Of a stretch of 64,000 nt of DNA, positions 34,496 to 47,800 are shown in pieces; position 1 is the first letter of the stretch; every line of letters starts with the position of its first letter. The DNA is from Antedon mediterranea. Taxonomy: Eukaryota; Echinodermata; Crinoidea; Comatulida; Antedonidae. The notes below the pieces were generated by a model that saw nothing but the letters and a program-made list of their open reading frames with translations, did no database searches and had not been told where the DNA came from. The translations under genes were made by a program, and so were the position numbers. The stretch lies in NCBI RefSeq assembly GCF_964355755.1, contig NC_092679.1:14002932-14066931 (forward strand), in the 5' to 3' direction.

Positions 34496-36435
34496 TTTCA
34501 ATAAAAAAGAAAAATGAACTTTATAAAAAATACCTTAAAAACCCAACACAATTATTAAAAAATATATATAAAAAGTACAAAAATAAATTAACTCATTTAA
34601 TTAGAATTCGGAAAAAACAATATTATTCCAAAAAACTGGATGCAGCTCGACACGATTCAAAGCAAACATGGAAAGTTTTAAATGAAGTTCTAAATAGAAA
34701 AAAATCGAGTGTTAAGCCAAATGAGGTAATTAACCATAGTAATAAAACTTTGGTATGTGATCCAAAAGGTATGTCTGACGCTTTTAATGACTTCTTCTCC
34801 AACATTGGAAATGAATTAGCAAACAAAATACCAAATGTAAACAATTCTGACTTTAAACAATATATGAAAGAGAGTCAATCCCAATCCATATTTTTCAATC
34901 CTACGAATGAAGAAGAGGTCATTGAAATAGTTAGTCAAATCAAAAATTCAAATTCAGAAGGTGTTGATAACTTAAGTAATCGCATTCTAAAACATATTAT
35001 TGCTGCTGTGGCATCTCCTCTTGTACATATCTTTAACCTCTCTCTTGAGACAGGCATGGTCCCTGATAGTATGAAAGTAGCTAGAGTAGTTCCAATTTTT
35101 AAATCTGGCAATAAAAGTGACGTCAGTAATTATAGGCCGATCTCTATTCTGCCTACCGCTTCAAAAATTCTTGAAAAAATTGTTCAAATTAGAGTAAATA
35201 ATTATATCACAAAGTTTAACATCCTTAATAATGCACAATATGGTTTCAGAAAAAACAGTTCTACTTTTATGGCCGTTATAGATCTGGTTGAACGAATAAC
35301 CGATGCGCTTGATAAGAAAAAAAATACCATCGGAATATTTATTGATTTGTCAAAAGCGTTTGACACCATCAACCATGATATACTTCTTAAAAAATTGGAA
35401 CACTATGGCATAAGAGGCACGGCCCTTAAATGGTTTAGAAACTATATTAGTGGAAGGAAACAATTTACTTCTATTGATAACACAAGTTCGTGTTTGATGG
35501 ATATAAATTGCGGTGTACCACAGGGTTCAATTCTGGGGCCTCTACTTTTTATTTTGTACATTAACGATGTATTTAATTGCTCAAACTCGTTATCTTTTGT
35601 TTTATTTGCTGACGACACAAACATATCTGCATCTCACGAAAACTTGGATACGCTCATAGAACTAGTTAATGGTGAACTAAAAAATGTTTCGGATTGGTTC
35701 ATGTGCAATAAACTATTAATCAACGTTAAAAAAACTAATTACATAATTTTCCGCAATCAGCGAAATCCAAGTAATTTAGAGAATGTAAATATTTATGTCA
35801 ACAATAAAAGAATAGATAGAGTTAAATCGACTAAATTCCTTGGAGTACATATTGATGAATTTCTCACATATAAGAACCACATCAATGTTACAGCTAGGAA
35901 AATATCTCGATATGTAGGCATACTATATAAAGTAAGACATTTTTTACCAACCTATGCTCTCTGGACAATATACAAATCACTCATTGAACCAGTATTAAAT
36001 TATTGCAACATAATATGGTGTAGCACATTTCCAAGTTATTTAGATGAGTTATTTAAACTCCAGAAAAGGGCATTACGAGCTATAACATGGTCAAAGTTTA
36101 ATGATTCAATGACTGAATGTTTCTATAAATTTAAACTTCTTAAAATTGCGGATATCAATAAGTACCAAATTGGGCTTTTCATGTATAATGTTACTACTAA
36201 TCAGGACGTGCGTTTTTCATCGCTCTTTATTAAAAATGGTTCTTACCATAATTATAATACAAGATCTAAAGACAAAATGAGACTCAGAAAACGTAATCGT
36301 ACTTCTACTAGTTTTACTGTGTCATGTGTGGGACCCAAATTGTGGAATGACTTGAATTACGAACTACAAAGTACCAAATCAATATACATATTTAAATCAT
36401 TGTTTAAAAAATATTTATTATCATTTTACAAATAA
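34492..36435 (+). CDS. LINE reverse transcriptase domain (second part of ORF2)
   Basis: This is a 647-codon open frame with no internal break. The start shown is formal; the natural protein is continuous with the endonuclease upstream. RT blocks: DAFNDFFSNIGNELANK, VVPIFKSGNKSDVSNYRPIS, NNAQYGFRKNSSTF, FIDLSKAFDTINHDILLKKL, CGVPQGSILGPLLFILYIND and FVLFADDTNI with the catalytic Asp pair. Then TKFLGVHIDEFLTYKNHI and the thumb/C-terminal region YNTRSKDKMRLRKRNRTST and CVGPKLWNDL. Every catalytic residue I can identify is present, which argues for a young insertion. Confidence 0.9.
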   Translation: MISIKKKNELYKKYLKNPTQLLKNIYKKYKNKLTHLIRIRKKQYYSKKLDAARHDSKQTWKVLNEVLNRKKSSVKPNEVINHSNKTLVCDPKGMSDAFNDFFSNIGNELANKIPNVNNSDFKQYMKESQSQSIFFNPTNEEEVIEIVSQIKNSNSEGVDNLSNRILKHIIAAVASPLVHIFNLSLETGMVPDSMKVARVVPIFKSGNKSDVSNYRPISILPTASKILEKIVQIRVNNYITKFNILNNAQYGFRKNSSTFMAVIDLVERITDALDKKKNTIGIFIDLSKAFDTINHDILLKKLEHYGIRGTALKWFRNYISGRKQFTSIDNTSSCLMDINCGVPQGSILGPLLFILYINDVFNCSNSLSFVLFADDTNISASHENLDTLIELVNGELKNVSDWFMCNKLLINVKKTNYIIFRNQRNPSNLENVNIYVNNKRIDRVKSTKFLGVHIDEFLTYKNHINVTARKISRYVGILYKVRHFLPTYALWTIYKSLIEPVLNYCNIIWCSTFPSYLDELFKLQKRALRAITWSKFNDSMTECFYKFKLLKIADINKYQIGLFMYNVTTNQDVRFSSLFIKNGSYHNYNTRSKDKMRLRKRNRTSTSFTVSCVGPKLWNDLNYELQSTKSIYIFKSLFKKYLLSFYK

Positions 36436-36734
36436 TTTTAAAAATTATACTTGTTGCAGGATTTAGCTTTTTTATTATTTATGTTTTAGTTTTTTAGGCT
36501 AGTTAGGGACATAGGGGGACACAACTAATCAAGCTCTTTTGAGTTTTTATGTGTTTCCTTTTCATCTTTTTTATGTTCTCATATATTGTTGTTGTATATT
36601 TTCATGATAGAGGATGAATAAAGAATATTTGAATTTGAATTTGAAATTCTTGTGTTATAAGTTCTTTGCTGCCCATGCAATTTTCATTTTTCGAGCGTCA
36701 GTTCCATATCTTGCGCCACTACGTGGCGCTATAC

Positions 36735-36875
36735 GATCTTTGGTCACACCCAAGCCAAAGAGAGAGATGTCTCCTTGGATACAGCTGTCTAGGCTTGGGT
36801 GTCCAGCAGGGTTGCCATCCCCCATGGGCTATTCCATTATCAAAAAATCAAAACAAAATCACTGAACCATAACAG
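36735..36875. repeat. Dispersed repeat, copy of 29200-29362
   Basis: It lies just outside the hAT MITE duplication. It shares GATGTCTCCTTGGATACAGC and GGGCTATTCCATTATCAAAA with the other copy. Confidence 0.5.
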
Positions 36876-37617
36876 TACGAAAAAGGAAAGTACGTGTGAA
36901 GCGGCTATCCGTTTGTGGATGAAGAAAACAATGAAATAAAAACTCTCTTATCAATTGTGATTACTATTATTTTATTCGAAAGCTATACACCACCAAATAT
37001 ATAAATAAGCAGACATGAGTAGCCCAGTTAAGTTTTTAGTTGATTATCTTTGATTTAATTGTATTTTGCAGGTTACGGTTCAAGTAATTTAATTGAAGAA
37101 TTTGTAAACAAGGTTAATTTTTCTGTGTATTTTATGCAAGTAGGCCTAATACATTTTCATTAAAAATAAAAGATTTTGAAATAATATTTTAGAATAGAAT
37201 AGTACATGGTAGGCCTATTGAATTATAAACAAAACGAAAATAATAAACATTTGTGTTAATTTGAATCAATTTTGTACCTCTGTAAATTTATGTTTAATTT
37301 TGATCAATAAAAAAATCATGTGATTTCTTAAATATATTTTTCTATTTTGTTTCTGTTTTTTTTTATAAGAAAACCAACTTAAATCGACATTTTGATGTAA
37401 CCAGATTACCCAAAATAGTTGAGTGCTACTTTGCTGCCACCAAAAACTGGTTTAAAAAAAATATTTCATTAAAAGTTTAGTATTGTAGCCCGAAATACCC
37501 GTGTAAACTTTTCCACTTTCCCAAAGGGAGAAATCAAAGTTTATCCCACTAATTGGTGGCAGCCTGGTGACACCCACTTTATGGGGTAAACTAAGCATAT
37601 ATTTTTTACAGTGATCT

Positions 37618-38170
37618 ATATATAAATTTACGTAAGGGCAAAATTCGGTAAATCGCGCGTTATTTCTAGAATGTTTACTCGATGGTATAAAGTTGGTTCG
37701 TACTTTTGGTACTGATTTTAACCACCTGATGTAACCCTGTTTACTAATTAAATTGAGTTAGGTAATTAGTTATTGACGATTAAAACGAATTTAGGTTCAA
37801 CGATTTGCCCCAAATAGGGGTGTTTTCCGATCGTGGTATACACTGTCCAATGCATGTCTATCTTGAAAAATACCCGCATACAATAATACGAGGATGCTTT
37901 GCATTTTCCTATCTCCTCCTACGACAATTGTTTTTAATGGCTGAAAACTGGTTGAATAGCTCGAGTACAGCATCATAATGTTGAAGACAGACCTATTTTC
38001 TTAAAAACATACTATTTTAATAGATTTAATATACGTTTATACAAATGTATTGATTTCCGATGAATGGAACATTCCAATATATCTCTTTGCTTTAACACAA
38101 GTGCCACCAGCTGTAGGTAAATTTATTGGCCCTTGGGGAATTAACCTAAAATCTATATAGATTAAATTGC
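37618..38170. repeat. Dispersed repeat, copy of 18868-19390
   Basis: It starts ATTTACGTAAGGGCAAAATT and follows the same order as the copy at 18.6-19.4 kb, through TTGCCCCAAATAGGGGTGTT, CTCCTCCTACGACAATTG and GAATGGAACATTCCAA. No coding frame is shared. Confidence 0.6.
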
Positions 38171-38780
38171 AATACTTGGACATTACTGTAAATACGTATT
38201 AACATTTTTGGTCACCATTGAATTTACTGTGAGTGTGGGTACTGTTAGATGTATAACACATGTACAAATAAACGTATTACTGTGAGTGTGAGTAGGCCCT
38301 ACTGTTATATAAAAGGTACAATATACAAATAAACTGTAGGCCTATTACTGACAGTTGCCATACCAAATAACATAATTTATATTGTATATAATATAAATAA
38401 ATTCTTATTTGTACTTCTTATTTGTACATTTATTGATATTCTTGTTCACGATAAATTTTTAATTTCAACTGTGATTATGGATATTCTACATTTTTATATT
38501 AACAATACCGCCATAACATTAATTTTTACTTTCCACTCTAGAATAATTTATCAAATGTATATACTGTCGAAAATGTTATTCAACTTAAGCCAACTTAAAA
38601 TATAATAAGATCCAAACATTTCACAAAAAAAAACATTTTTATAATTCACTATATTCATCAATATCTAAAAAATAGCCAAAGTTATAACAAACGCGACACT
38701 TACATATTAACAAATATTCTCTATTTCTGTTTAAATAGAATAGCGTATTTATATTTATATATACGATAATGTTACTGAAG

Positions 38781-38899
38781 CTAAATAATAATATTGTTTT
38801 CTTCAATCTGCGATTCGTCCGGGTCATCATCGATTTGGAGAAGCAGTACACTCCTTTCTTGGTGACAGCAGTCTGTTTTGAGTTTCTTTAAAAAATCAA
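38781..38899 (-). CDS. Terminal exon of the LRR-GCC2/3 gene
   Basis: It follows the acceptor CATTTTTAG and completes a split codon from the donor at 39039 (ACA G|TT). It encodes VDFLKKLKTDCCHQERSVLL and an acidic tail (QIDDDPDESQIEE), stopping at TAG 38781-38783. The tail would be cytoplasmic. The truncated copy at 5 kb has a different, shorter tail because of an 8-bp length change here. Confidence 0.72.
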
Positions 38900-41800
38900 C
38901 TAAAAATGAGAAAAACAGATTTAAATTTAATTAAAAGTACACACAACTTAATTTGTTATAAAGCTGTTGACCAAATATAGTTTAATGAGCCAATATTTAC
39001 ACAGTTAGGATTTAAACATTATACGATAGATATCTTACCTGTTACCACCAGCATGATAGACACGTTCAGCATAATTAGGATAACGGGAGTTATCTTGTGA
39101 AGTAAACCAATGACGTCATCTTCATTGAAACTCTGATCCAAGTTTACGATCGCCCCAATGGATAGATTGACAACGATAAAGACAAGAGTCAACAATTGGA
39201 ATCTCTGCTCTGACTTCTCTTTCATTGGTTCAAGGTACAAATGCAATACAATAAATATGACAGTAAAAAATAGAGAGTAAGACAAACTTGAGGACACGTC
39301 ATCTTTCAAGTTTGCAATGAGTGCCAACAGAGCCTTGTTGTACAGCTCAAATGATTCCCAAAACCAAAATGTGTGCTTGTATTGTCCACAAAAGAACCTT
39401 ACTCCATTCATCCACCCTTTCCTCTGATTTTCTTCATGTTGATCAACACGTACATTTTTATAGTATAGCATAAGAACTATGACCAATGGAAAACCAATGA
39501 TGTATATTAAAGCAACGTAAACAAGTGTTTTGTTAGTTTGATACGTAGATCCACCATTTTGGTCCATATCAATGGAGTAGTCTGACGTTAGTACTGTTTT
39601 ATTTATTGTTCCATCGTCGTCTGCTGTGACGTTAAATACACGAATTGACCATGGCCCCACTGCTAATATATCAGCACATGTATTTGCATACGTAAGGTAA
39701 AGGAGCAACATGGATATAACAATACATCTATCACGTATGCAACTCTCAGTTACTGCTCCATGACACTTATTCCAGATGTAGCAAATGAAGTAAATGGTAG
39801 ACATAGTCAACAGTATGACTAGTGGTGTAGCCATAGCAATATGAAGGGAGGAATACGCATTCCAAGAGTCGTGTAAACATCTTGGACTTAACATACTAAT
39901 ATATCTTATGACGTCAAAATATTGAAGTATTTGGCCAGCATACTCAAAGTTTTTAGGCCAATGAATTTCAGTTACTTCTGATAGTATACCTAAGACTTGA
40001 TAAAAATTAATAGAAATTTTTAAATAGGTAACAAATGAATCTAGGCCGGTTTGTCTTCGATCCACATTTCTTTCCTGCATTCTCCATAAAAGTAAAATCA
40101 TTCCAATTATTGCAAAGGCAACACTAACAAATATACTTACAGTTACAGCAGCCCCTTGACATTTGTGACATTCGTTAAACAGCTCATAATGTCCATTAGA
40201 ACATGCTGCACAAAGCCAACCTGTGTACCCTTCGACACAAGTGTCATTAAATTTTAGTCCAATATTACAACTTTTTTCGCCTAGTGGACAAGCATATACT
40301 TTTGGTAACGGACCTCTGTATACAGCATCTTTCAGTTGATTTGGGTTGGTAATAGGAAAAATGTCGTTTTTTAATTTAGTTACAAATGTTGTGTAAGCCA
40401 ATAAACAGTTTTTATATTGTTCTTCGCCTACTCTACAGTCACCATGAAAGTCCCACGACCACCAGTAACCTTTTGTTAGATTCTGATATCCTCCTTCACA
40501 GTTAATACCCTCTGAGCAGGGCATGCATGGCCCAAATCGATCAGTTCGATGGAAATTGTCAAGGCAATAACATGCATTTAGATTGGCAATATTATTGGTT
40601 TTAGTTCCTGATGGACAAGTCTGACAACCGGCAATGGATGCTGCTCCTGCATTATTTGAAAAACTTCCAAGAGGACATCGTTGACAGGAATCTTTGTAAC
40701 CACCCTTTTCATTTACTCCTTGTTTATCTTGATAGAAACCACCTGTAACATTTTATTTTTATTTATAAGTACCCGTCGTTGTTTTATTGTTATATACTTT
40801 TACTATTAATTATTACTATTTACTGTCATAACTAAATTAGAGAGATTATTATATTGCACCATACCTGGTGGGCATTTTCCACATTTGGTGCTATCATACA
40901 AACGGTATGTCCCTTCTTTACACGGACTGCATTTACTCGTCATGGAATTACATGTCAAACCTATTTCTCTACCGATACTACTTAACAGCTCCTTTTCGAA
41001 TCCTTTTATTTCGATTTCTGTACCTTCTGTAACACAAACACTAGCAAAAACAATTAATTTGTAATTCTACACAACATGCAATTATATTGATTCAATTATA
41101 TCTATTCTGTGTATAGTACTATACATATATTACCTACTTAGAGGTGAATATCAGATTTGACATCCACGTGGGAATGATTCCTTTTATTGTTTGTTAGGCA
41201 GGATAGTCAGATGCTCACATCACTATGACACTTGTGAATAAATAGTTAGCTTGTCTTGACAAGTTAGTGAAACAGTGTGGTGATGTGAGATTCCGTTTTT
41301 CGGACTTTTTCTGTTGTCTTTGTCAATTTATTCGGTTTTTAGGCTATTTAGTGGTTTATTTTACATCAAAATTGTTTCATTTTCACACTTGTGTTAAACA
41401 GCGTATAGAGACTATCTGTAGTTTGCACTATATAAATTTAAAACCATAAAACCATAAACCATATTTTTCTCGAAGGACTATCTATTTCACGAAGCGAAGA
41501 ATAACATAAGCGAGTCATATGGCCGAGCGGTTAAGGCAGGGGCGCCGTTTACCGTACCTAAAGAGCCAACAACAACATCGGCAAGGGTTCGAGGCCGACT
41601 CGCTCCTAGTTCTGGTGGTGGAACAAGTCTTCTCGGATAAGGACTATAAACCGTAGGTCCAGTGTACACAGTTATAACCTGTGTGTACTTTAAAGAACCC
41701 AGTTCATTATTCGAAAAAGAGTAGGGGGTTACCCCGGTGAACTGGTTCACACAATAGCCCCTGTATCAGGGGGATTACCACCTATCTGATAGGACATTGA

Positions 41801-44800
41801 TTAATTCACTATTGGTAATCCTTGGCCACATTGCCTAAAGACATAAAATAAAAATAAATAAAATAAATAGCATTCTTTTTCAAATCTTATATTTCACCGA
41901 AATAAAAGGTGATGTTTGTTATATTATATAGCCAGATATCAGTTTCCCCTTACCTTGTACATATTAGAAAGGTAACTAAAAAATATAGATAAAATCAATA
42001 CATCAAATCTTTTATTTTAAGTGTATTTACATGTTAATAAATTTCCCGATGTTTGAAGGAATCGATTTCAGTCCACAGCAGTTGAGATATCTAAATAAAA
42101 ATAAAATGATTAATGCATATGTTGTAACAAAGCATAGTAGCACGTTGTTAACACATTGCAATGGTGAATGATGCTGATGAGAATGATGCGACGATCATTG
42201 ATGATAAAAAGATTGATAAATATACCGAGGGTGATGATGACGGTTCAATCGTGGTGAAATTGAAATTATCATTATCTTTTGTAAATTGTTTTGACTTAAA
42301 AACTAAAAACAATAATATACTAATGTACATACACTGTTCCCTTTTCTATCATATGTGATAGAGCATTTTCCTCGATCTGTTTTATTGGATTGTCAAATAG
42401 ATATCTGGGGGAAAATATGAACTTTTTTTGTTATTTTAATACTTAATTTGAATCATTAAACTGTGATTAAAATGTAATAGAAAAAAGTTTAACTTTAAAG
42501 TACCTATCATCGAGTATTTATTTTATCTTAGGCTAAAAAAAGTATTTAAAAAAAAAATCTCACATGTATTCCAGTGTTGTGTTTTGGGTTTCCAATGTTT
42601 TATACGTAATGTTGGAAATGTTATTCCCATAGAGGAATCTGCAGGTTAGAAAAACAATTATGTTAATATAAATTAAGAAAATATCAATGCAATTAGTATT
42701 TAATTGTTATTGTTAGTAAAAAAATGATTTATTTGTTTTAGTGCATGTGTGTAGTAGGCATACTGTACAATTGCATACACCATGGATTTATGGATATGTA
42801 TCGACGGTGACATCAAACGCGCTTGCCTATACTAAAGCACTGCTGCAAACACGCTCCTTGAACTCCATGTCTCTAATCGCGCCCTCTATAGAACGCTTCG
42901 AATCAACTGTTTTTTCGACAACAAAACTTACCCATGTAGAAATCGTTTGCGCAGTCTGATTGTTATATTGGCATATCAGCGTCGAGAATTAATTGACAAC
43001 AAGATGTTGGTATGTTTGAATTTATTAAAGAGTGGAAAATAAACGAAACGAAACGAACATCCATGCATACACATATAGTATTCCACACAAACATTATAGT
43101 GACAACAATGTTGGAGCATACAATGATAGATTCATGCAAACAAAATACTATTTAATAAATAATGCACATGCTAAAGGTGTAGGCCCGTATGTAATAACAA
43201 TTTAACACGATAGCGTAAGCCTATTTCAGTTACAGTTGGACAACGGAGAGCAAACGTAACATATGTTAGGTAATACATAACATTTGCTTACAGAAAATAA
43301 AGATTAGTTCCATTGAACGCTCCATCTTCTATAAATGTAATGTTGTTGTGTACAAGAAATCTGAAAAATATAACAATTATATTTTAGTTAGATTTCAGAG
43401 CTACACTAACGGTACAGTGATCATAGTTTTAACATTTATACTTTTTAAATTTAAATTGTTTGAAACAAATGTAAATATGGGGAAATAACCTGCGACAAGT
43501 GAACGGAAGATGAACTTGATTCTTTACAGCTCACACGAGTCAGATGTGTACACTGAACCACCAGTTTCAAGTCCTTATCCGAGAAGACTTTTCTACAACC
43601 AGACCAATAATCGAGGATTGCCTTGAACCTTTACCGATTGTATAGTTATTGTTCCGGAGCACCCGCCTTTACCGCTTTACCGAAAACGACCAAATAGTAT
43701 ACGAAATATCTGTATTCAAAGCTTAACTCTAACATATTAAACTCAGAATTAGAATATTCTGTTGATTAGAACGTGTGCCAAATTGTAAATGACGTTAATA
43801 CATCCTGGATAAGTTTCAGAGATAAGCTTTTATTATGTATAAATAATTATGTTATTGGCTTGCTTTTCATGATCTGTCACGACACTAGTCTACCATTATC
43901 TTTCAATCTGGAACCAGCAACAGACTTCTCAGACTTTTGATTAGTTTTCATAACTTCTCGTTGGCCATATTTTTACCATTAGATGATCTTTTCTCAGAAA
44001 CCGTCTGTTCTACATAGATCCAATATTAACGCCTGAGTGAGCGTTACATGCCCCTTTTTAGTTTCTTATACTTAATTACACAGATGAGGTTAGCAGTTTC
44101 CACTTTGTATAGAGTGTATTCTTTCTCTTGATCTTCTAGTTGTGTTTACTTTGATACACATATCGATAGTTGGTTCTTGATAGTTTAATAATAATAATAA
44201 TAATAACAGGATTTTTTATAGCACACATACCACTCAAGAGTGCTCAAGGCGCATTAAAAAAAATAGAAACAAATCATACAAATGCCTGAAAAATAAAATG
44301 CAATTTCTTTAGAGGGTCCCCATCCGTTCTCGTTCTGTCGCGGTCCCGGACCCCTACCTAGGTGACCAAACAAAGGAACAGGATACACATTTGCCTTGCC
44401 ACAGACGACCGGGTGCTCAGAGACAACAACCAAAACAGAGGCACCCCAAAGATAATGCTGATCAGGAAAAAGTATACTATAAAATTCTAGAACTTTAAGA
44501 AACCTTGATTTCCATATGCATTAATGAATAAATGTGCTTTTAATAATTTTTTTAAAGTATCAACAGTTTTGCAAAATCTGATAGAGCTCGGTAGAGCATT
44601 CCATAGACGATGGTGAAACGGTGAAAGCCCTGTCTCCCCATGAGTGGTGAGACTTAGGTTGACGTAGAAGCAGCGTATCACTAGAACGCAGATTTCGTCT
44701 GGGAACATACAGCCTAAGCATGTCAGAAATATATTCAGGAGCCATGCCATTGATAGACTTAAAAACATAGAGTAATATTTTAAAAACAATGCGGTACCTA

Positions 44801-47800
44801 ACGGGAAGCCAATGCAAAGTTTCCAAGGTATTTGATATGTGTGCATATCTTGGAAGTTTTTTAACAACTCGTGCCGCTGTATTTTGAATCAGCTCAAGCC
44901 TGTGGAGTTGTTTTTGTGGGAGACCAAATAACAAGGAGTTACACATATCGAGACGCACACTAACAAATGCATGTACAAGTTGCTCAGCAGCTGCACGATT
45001 TAAGTATTTTCTGAAGCCTCGAATATTTCTTAAATGTATGTCCGAGATTTTACAAATATCTGGGAAAACCCCAGTTTCCAAAGACAGATTAACGACACGT
45101 GTAATTAGTGGAACAAAAACAACAGCATTTCTCTTAATTAACAAAGTAGGAACTGGATCAAGACTGCAAGATTTAGCAGGCGAGTTTTTGACAATTTCAG
45201 AAATTTCTTTTTCACTTGCAGGTTCAAATTTACAGAGGTAGGGACAATTATAATTTTCTCAGCATACGTCGTTATTAAAGTAATGAGACAAACTTCCAGC
45301 ACTATCTTTAACAAGAAGTTTACGAATATTAACAATTTTATTTTTAAAAAATACGGACAATCTTTCTGCAAGCAACTCATCTGAGTGAGAAAATGGAAGC
45401 ACCGACGATTTAGAACAGTGTAAAAGATTGTTTACAACTTTAAACAGCTTCTTCTGATCAGATCAGAATAATATCGTTTCTTAGCACTTTCAACAAGCAT
45501 TATTAACAATACACCGCTGATGACAATATTTCTGTCTATCTAAGGTATTTTTTGATTTCATCCATTTTCTCTCAAATACGCGACGGAGTTTTTTCGCAGA
45601 TCTAATTTCATCAGTATACCACGGTTTTGAAGAATTTAGTTTGATACATTTTGTTTTTAAAGGTGCGTGTTTATCCATAACTTCTCTTAAAGAACAGTAT
45701 CTTTCAATATTTTCTTGCAAAGTACCATCATGCATATCAGACAACCGTATCTGTGGGATACTACACATATTCACAGAAGAAAACTCGTTAAAGTAAATAG
45801 TTTTCTTCACGAAAACTATAATAGCAGATGAGAGATGCGAGATAGACTCTGTCCCATCATGATGATTGGGGATAAGTACTACTTTTCCGAGCATTGCACT
45901 TTTGTGCTAAGAATCTCATTATTTACTTTGGTGTATATTACCAAATCACTGGCCAATGTTTAACTATTGTATGATAGAAAATGGATTTGAAATACACAAC
46001 CATGGTAAGGCTAAAGTGAAATGTGAATGCTGTCTATTTTTGTTTGGTTTGTTTTGCTTCTGAATATACGAGATGAGATTTCCTCATCTTTATCTTTTCA
46101 AATTAATTAATTGAATTTCGGTATATCACCGGGCGGTTTGAAATACATGTTCTGTGAAGGTTGTGCATAATGGTAAAATGTATTGCTGTAGTTGGCGCAT
46201 ACAGTACATCTGTCAGTCACCACTGCTTCATAGTTATTGTGGTAGAACGAGAATTATTTATGTTGACGCGAGAGCACCTGTAGTGGCTTGACCAATACGG
46301 TAAGTGGCGGAGTATATCTGAACGTGAAACCACCAGTTATAGAAAAGTTTATTCACCTATTAAGAACTTTGAGATTGTACATGCACAGGTGTTTGTGTCT
46401 TTATTTCACAAGGTTTTTAACAATTGTAAGTAGAAACAATAGTTTGTGCACTCATTGTGTAAGTTTAATTCAAAAATTTGTTTTACAAAATGGCCTTCCC
46501 GACATGTAGAATAGGTCTTGTTGGACACTCGTTTGTACGCCGGTTGGAATGCTATACCAGCGAACGCAAATTCTTTGCCTTACGCCTAGATGCAAGTTTG
46601 TACGATGTCAAGTATTATTCACGCGGAGGTGCAACGACATACAGATTCCCTGATCTGCTTAAGGGATGGTCCACGCCGAAAGATATCGTTTACGTTCATC
46701 TAGGAGAGAATGACATTGTGAAACGATCTAATAATTTTATTGTGAACAAACTCGATAATTTAATTGACTTTCTTGATTTTGAACTAGAGTGTAAACATAC
46801 TGTGGTTAGCCAGCTGTTAAAGCGGCACCCCAGTCGGGTAAGCTCTAACTTCAACGACTCTGCTGTGTGGACATTAACCGTCGACTTCAGGCGAATTATG
46901 CCATGGTGCATGTGTAACATATTGGCGTCACAGAGGCCTGTGGAACGACTGGTCCTATATTCACTCCGATCCGATGGCGTACATCTTAACAGAAGTTCTT
47001 CAAATGGTCGATCGTCATGTATCGGTACGAACCTCGCGTCCGACAAGCTATTCAACAAGAAGAAAAAATTATAAGGCCAGTAGTTTTAATTTAAATTTAT
47101 ATACAAATGTTCAGAACCTCCACATGTTTTGCCTTCGGGCAAAAATTTTGGCCTTTGGGACTAATGTTAGCCTGTGTTTGCCTTTCGGGCACTATGTTGG
47201 CCTTCGGGCCTTATGTTTGCCTTCGGGCCTTATGCTTGCCTTCGGGCCTTATGCTTGCCTTCGGGCCTTATGTTTGCCTTCGGGCCTTATGTTTGCCTTC
47301 GGGCTTTATACTTGCCTCGGGCGTTATGCTTGCCTTCGGGCTTTATATTTGCCTTCGGGCTAATGCGTGCCTTGTGGCATTCGGGCTTTGGACACATCCT
47401 CTTGTTCTCAGTCCGTTGAATTTCAGGCAGACCATGGATATAGCACATACTATGGAAACCTGACGATTGTTACAAATGCAACTCCGCTTTTCAGTAGTCA
47501 ATGTGTCTCCCATGTTTTTCATTTCTAACCATCAGAGGTGTTTCTTTGATTTCTATACAGGTATAATGCCGAAAGCTCCAAGAGGCCGTACAGCGTCGGC
47601 TGCGGTCCCAAAAACCACTAGGAAGAAGGCAACGCAACGGCGAACAAAGAGACCCCACCACTAGACTACGCCAGACTGGCGGCTGAAGTCACGAAGGTAT
47701 TGAAGGCGGGCGAGGCAACTGGCCCCATGACACCAGGCGGCAGTCCTCTAACAACTCAAGCCGCTACCACATGCTTGACTGTGGATAATGCCACACAGGC

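Larger units (their letters stand above)
33478..36645 (+). mobile_element. Near-intact LINE (CR1/L2/Jockey-type) inside the hAT MITE
   Basis: The boundaries are read by comparison with the uninterrupted MITE copy at 27479-27890: the insertion starts CATAGATTGC after GAGATTC and ends in repeated TTTGAA units (36627-36645). It is flanked by ATTC (33474-33477 and 36646-36649). It holds an endonuclease-RT gene broken by one frameshift, no ORF1, and a 210-bp 3' UTR. The lack of ORF1 means it is probably 5' truncated. Confidence 0.85.
33093..36676. mobile_element. hAT-type MITE, copy 2, split by a LINE
   Basis: The left part 33101-33477 begins CAAAGAACTTATAACACAAG like copy 1. The right end 36646-36668 is the matching complement ending GTTCTTTG. 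A perfect 8-bp duplication, CTGCCCAT, flanks it (33093-33100 and 36669-36676), the size expected for hAT elements. The interior is interrupted inside the right terminal repeat, at ...GAGATTC, by the LINE at 33478-36645, and resumes with ATTCTTGTG. The short duplication at the LINE junction is ATTC. Confidence 0.85.

Noticed and set aside
41508-41600. Functional tRNA-Leu or tRNA-Ser gene
   Set aside because: A- and B-boxes are present, but the cloverleaf is incomplete and the sequence continues into a SINE body with an A-rich tail.
42741-42959. 72-codon plus-strand protein in the LRR gene intron
   Set aside because: No recognisable domain, lies in an intron, and no initiation context beyond an ATG.
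47107-47463. Three overlapping Leu/Pro/Gly-rich proteins
   Set aside because: Products of an 18-19 bp minisatellite open in all forward frames.
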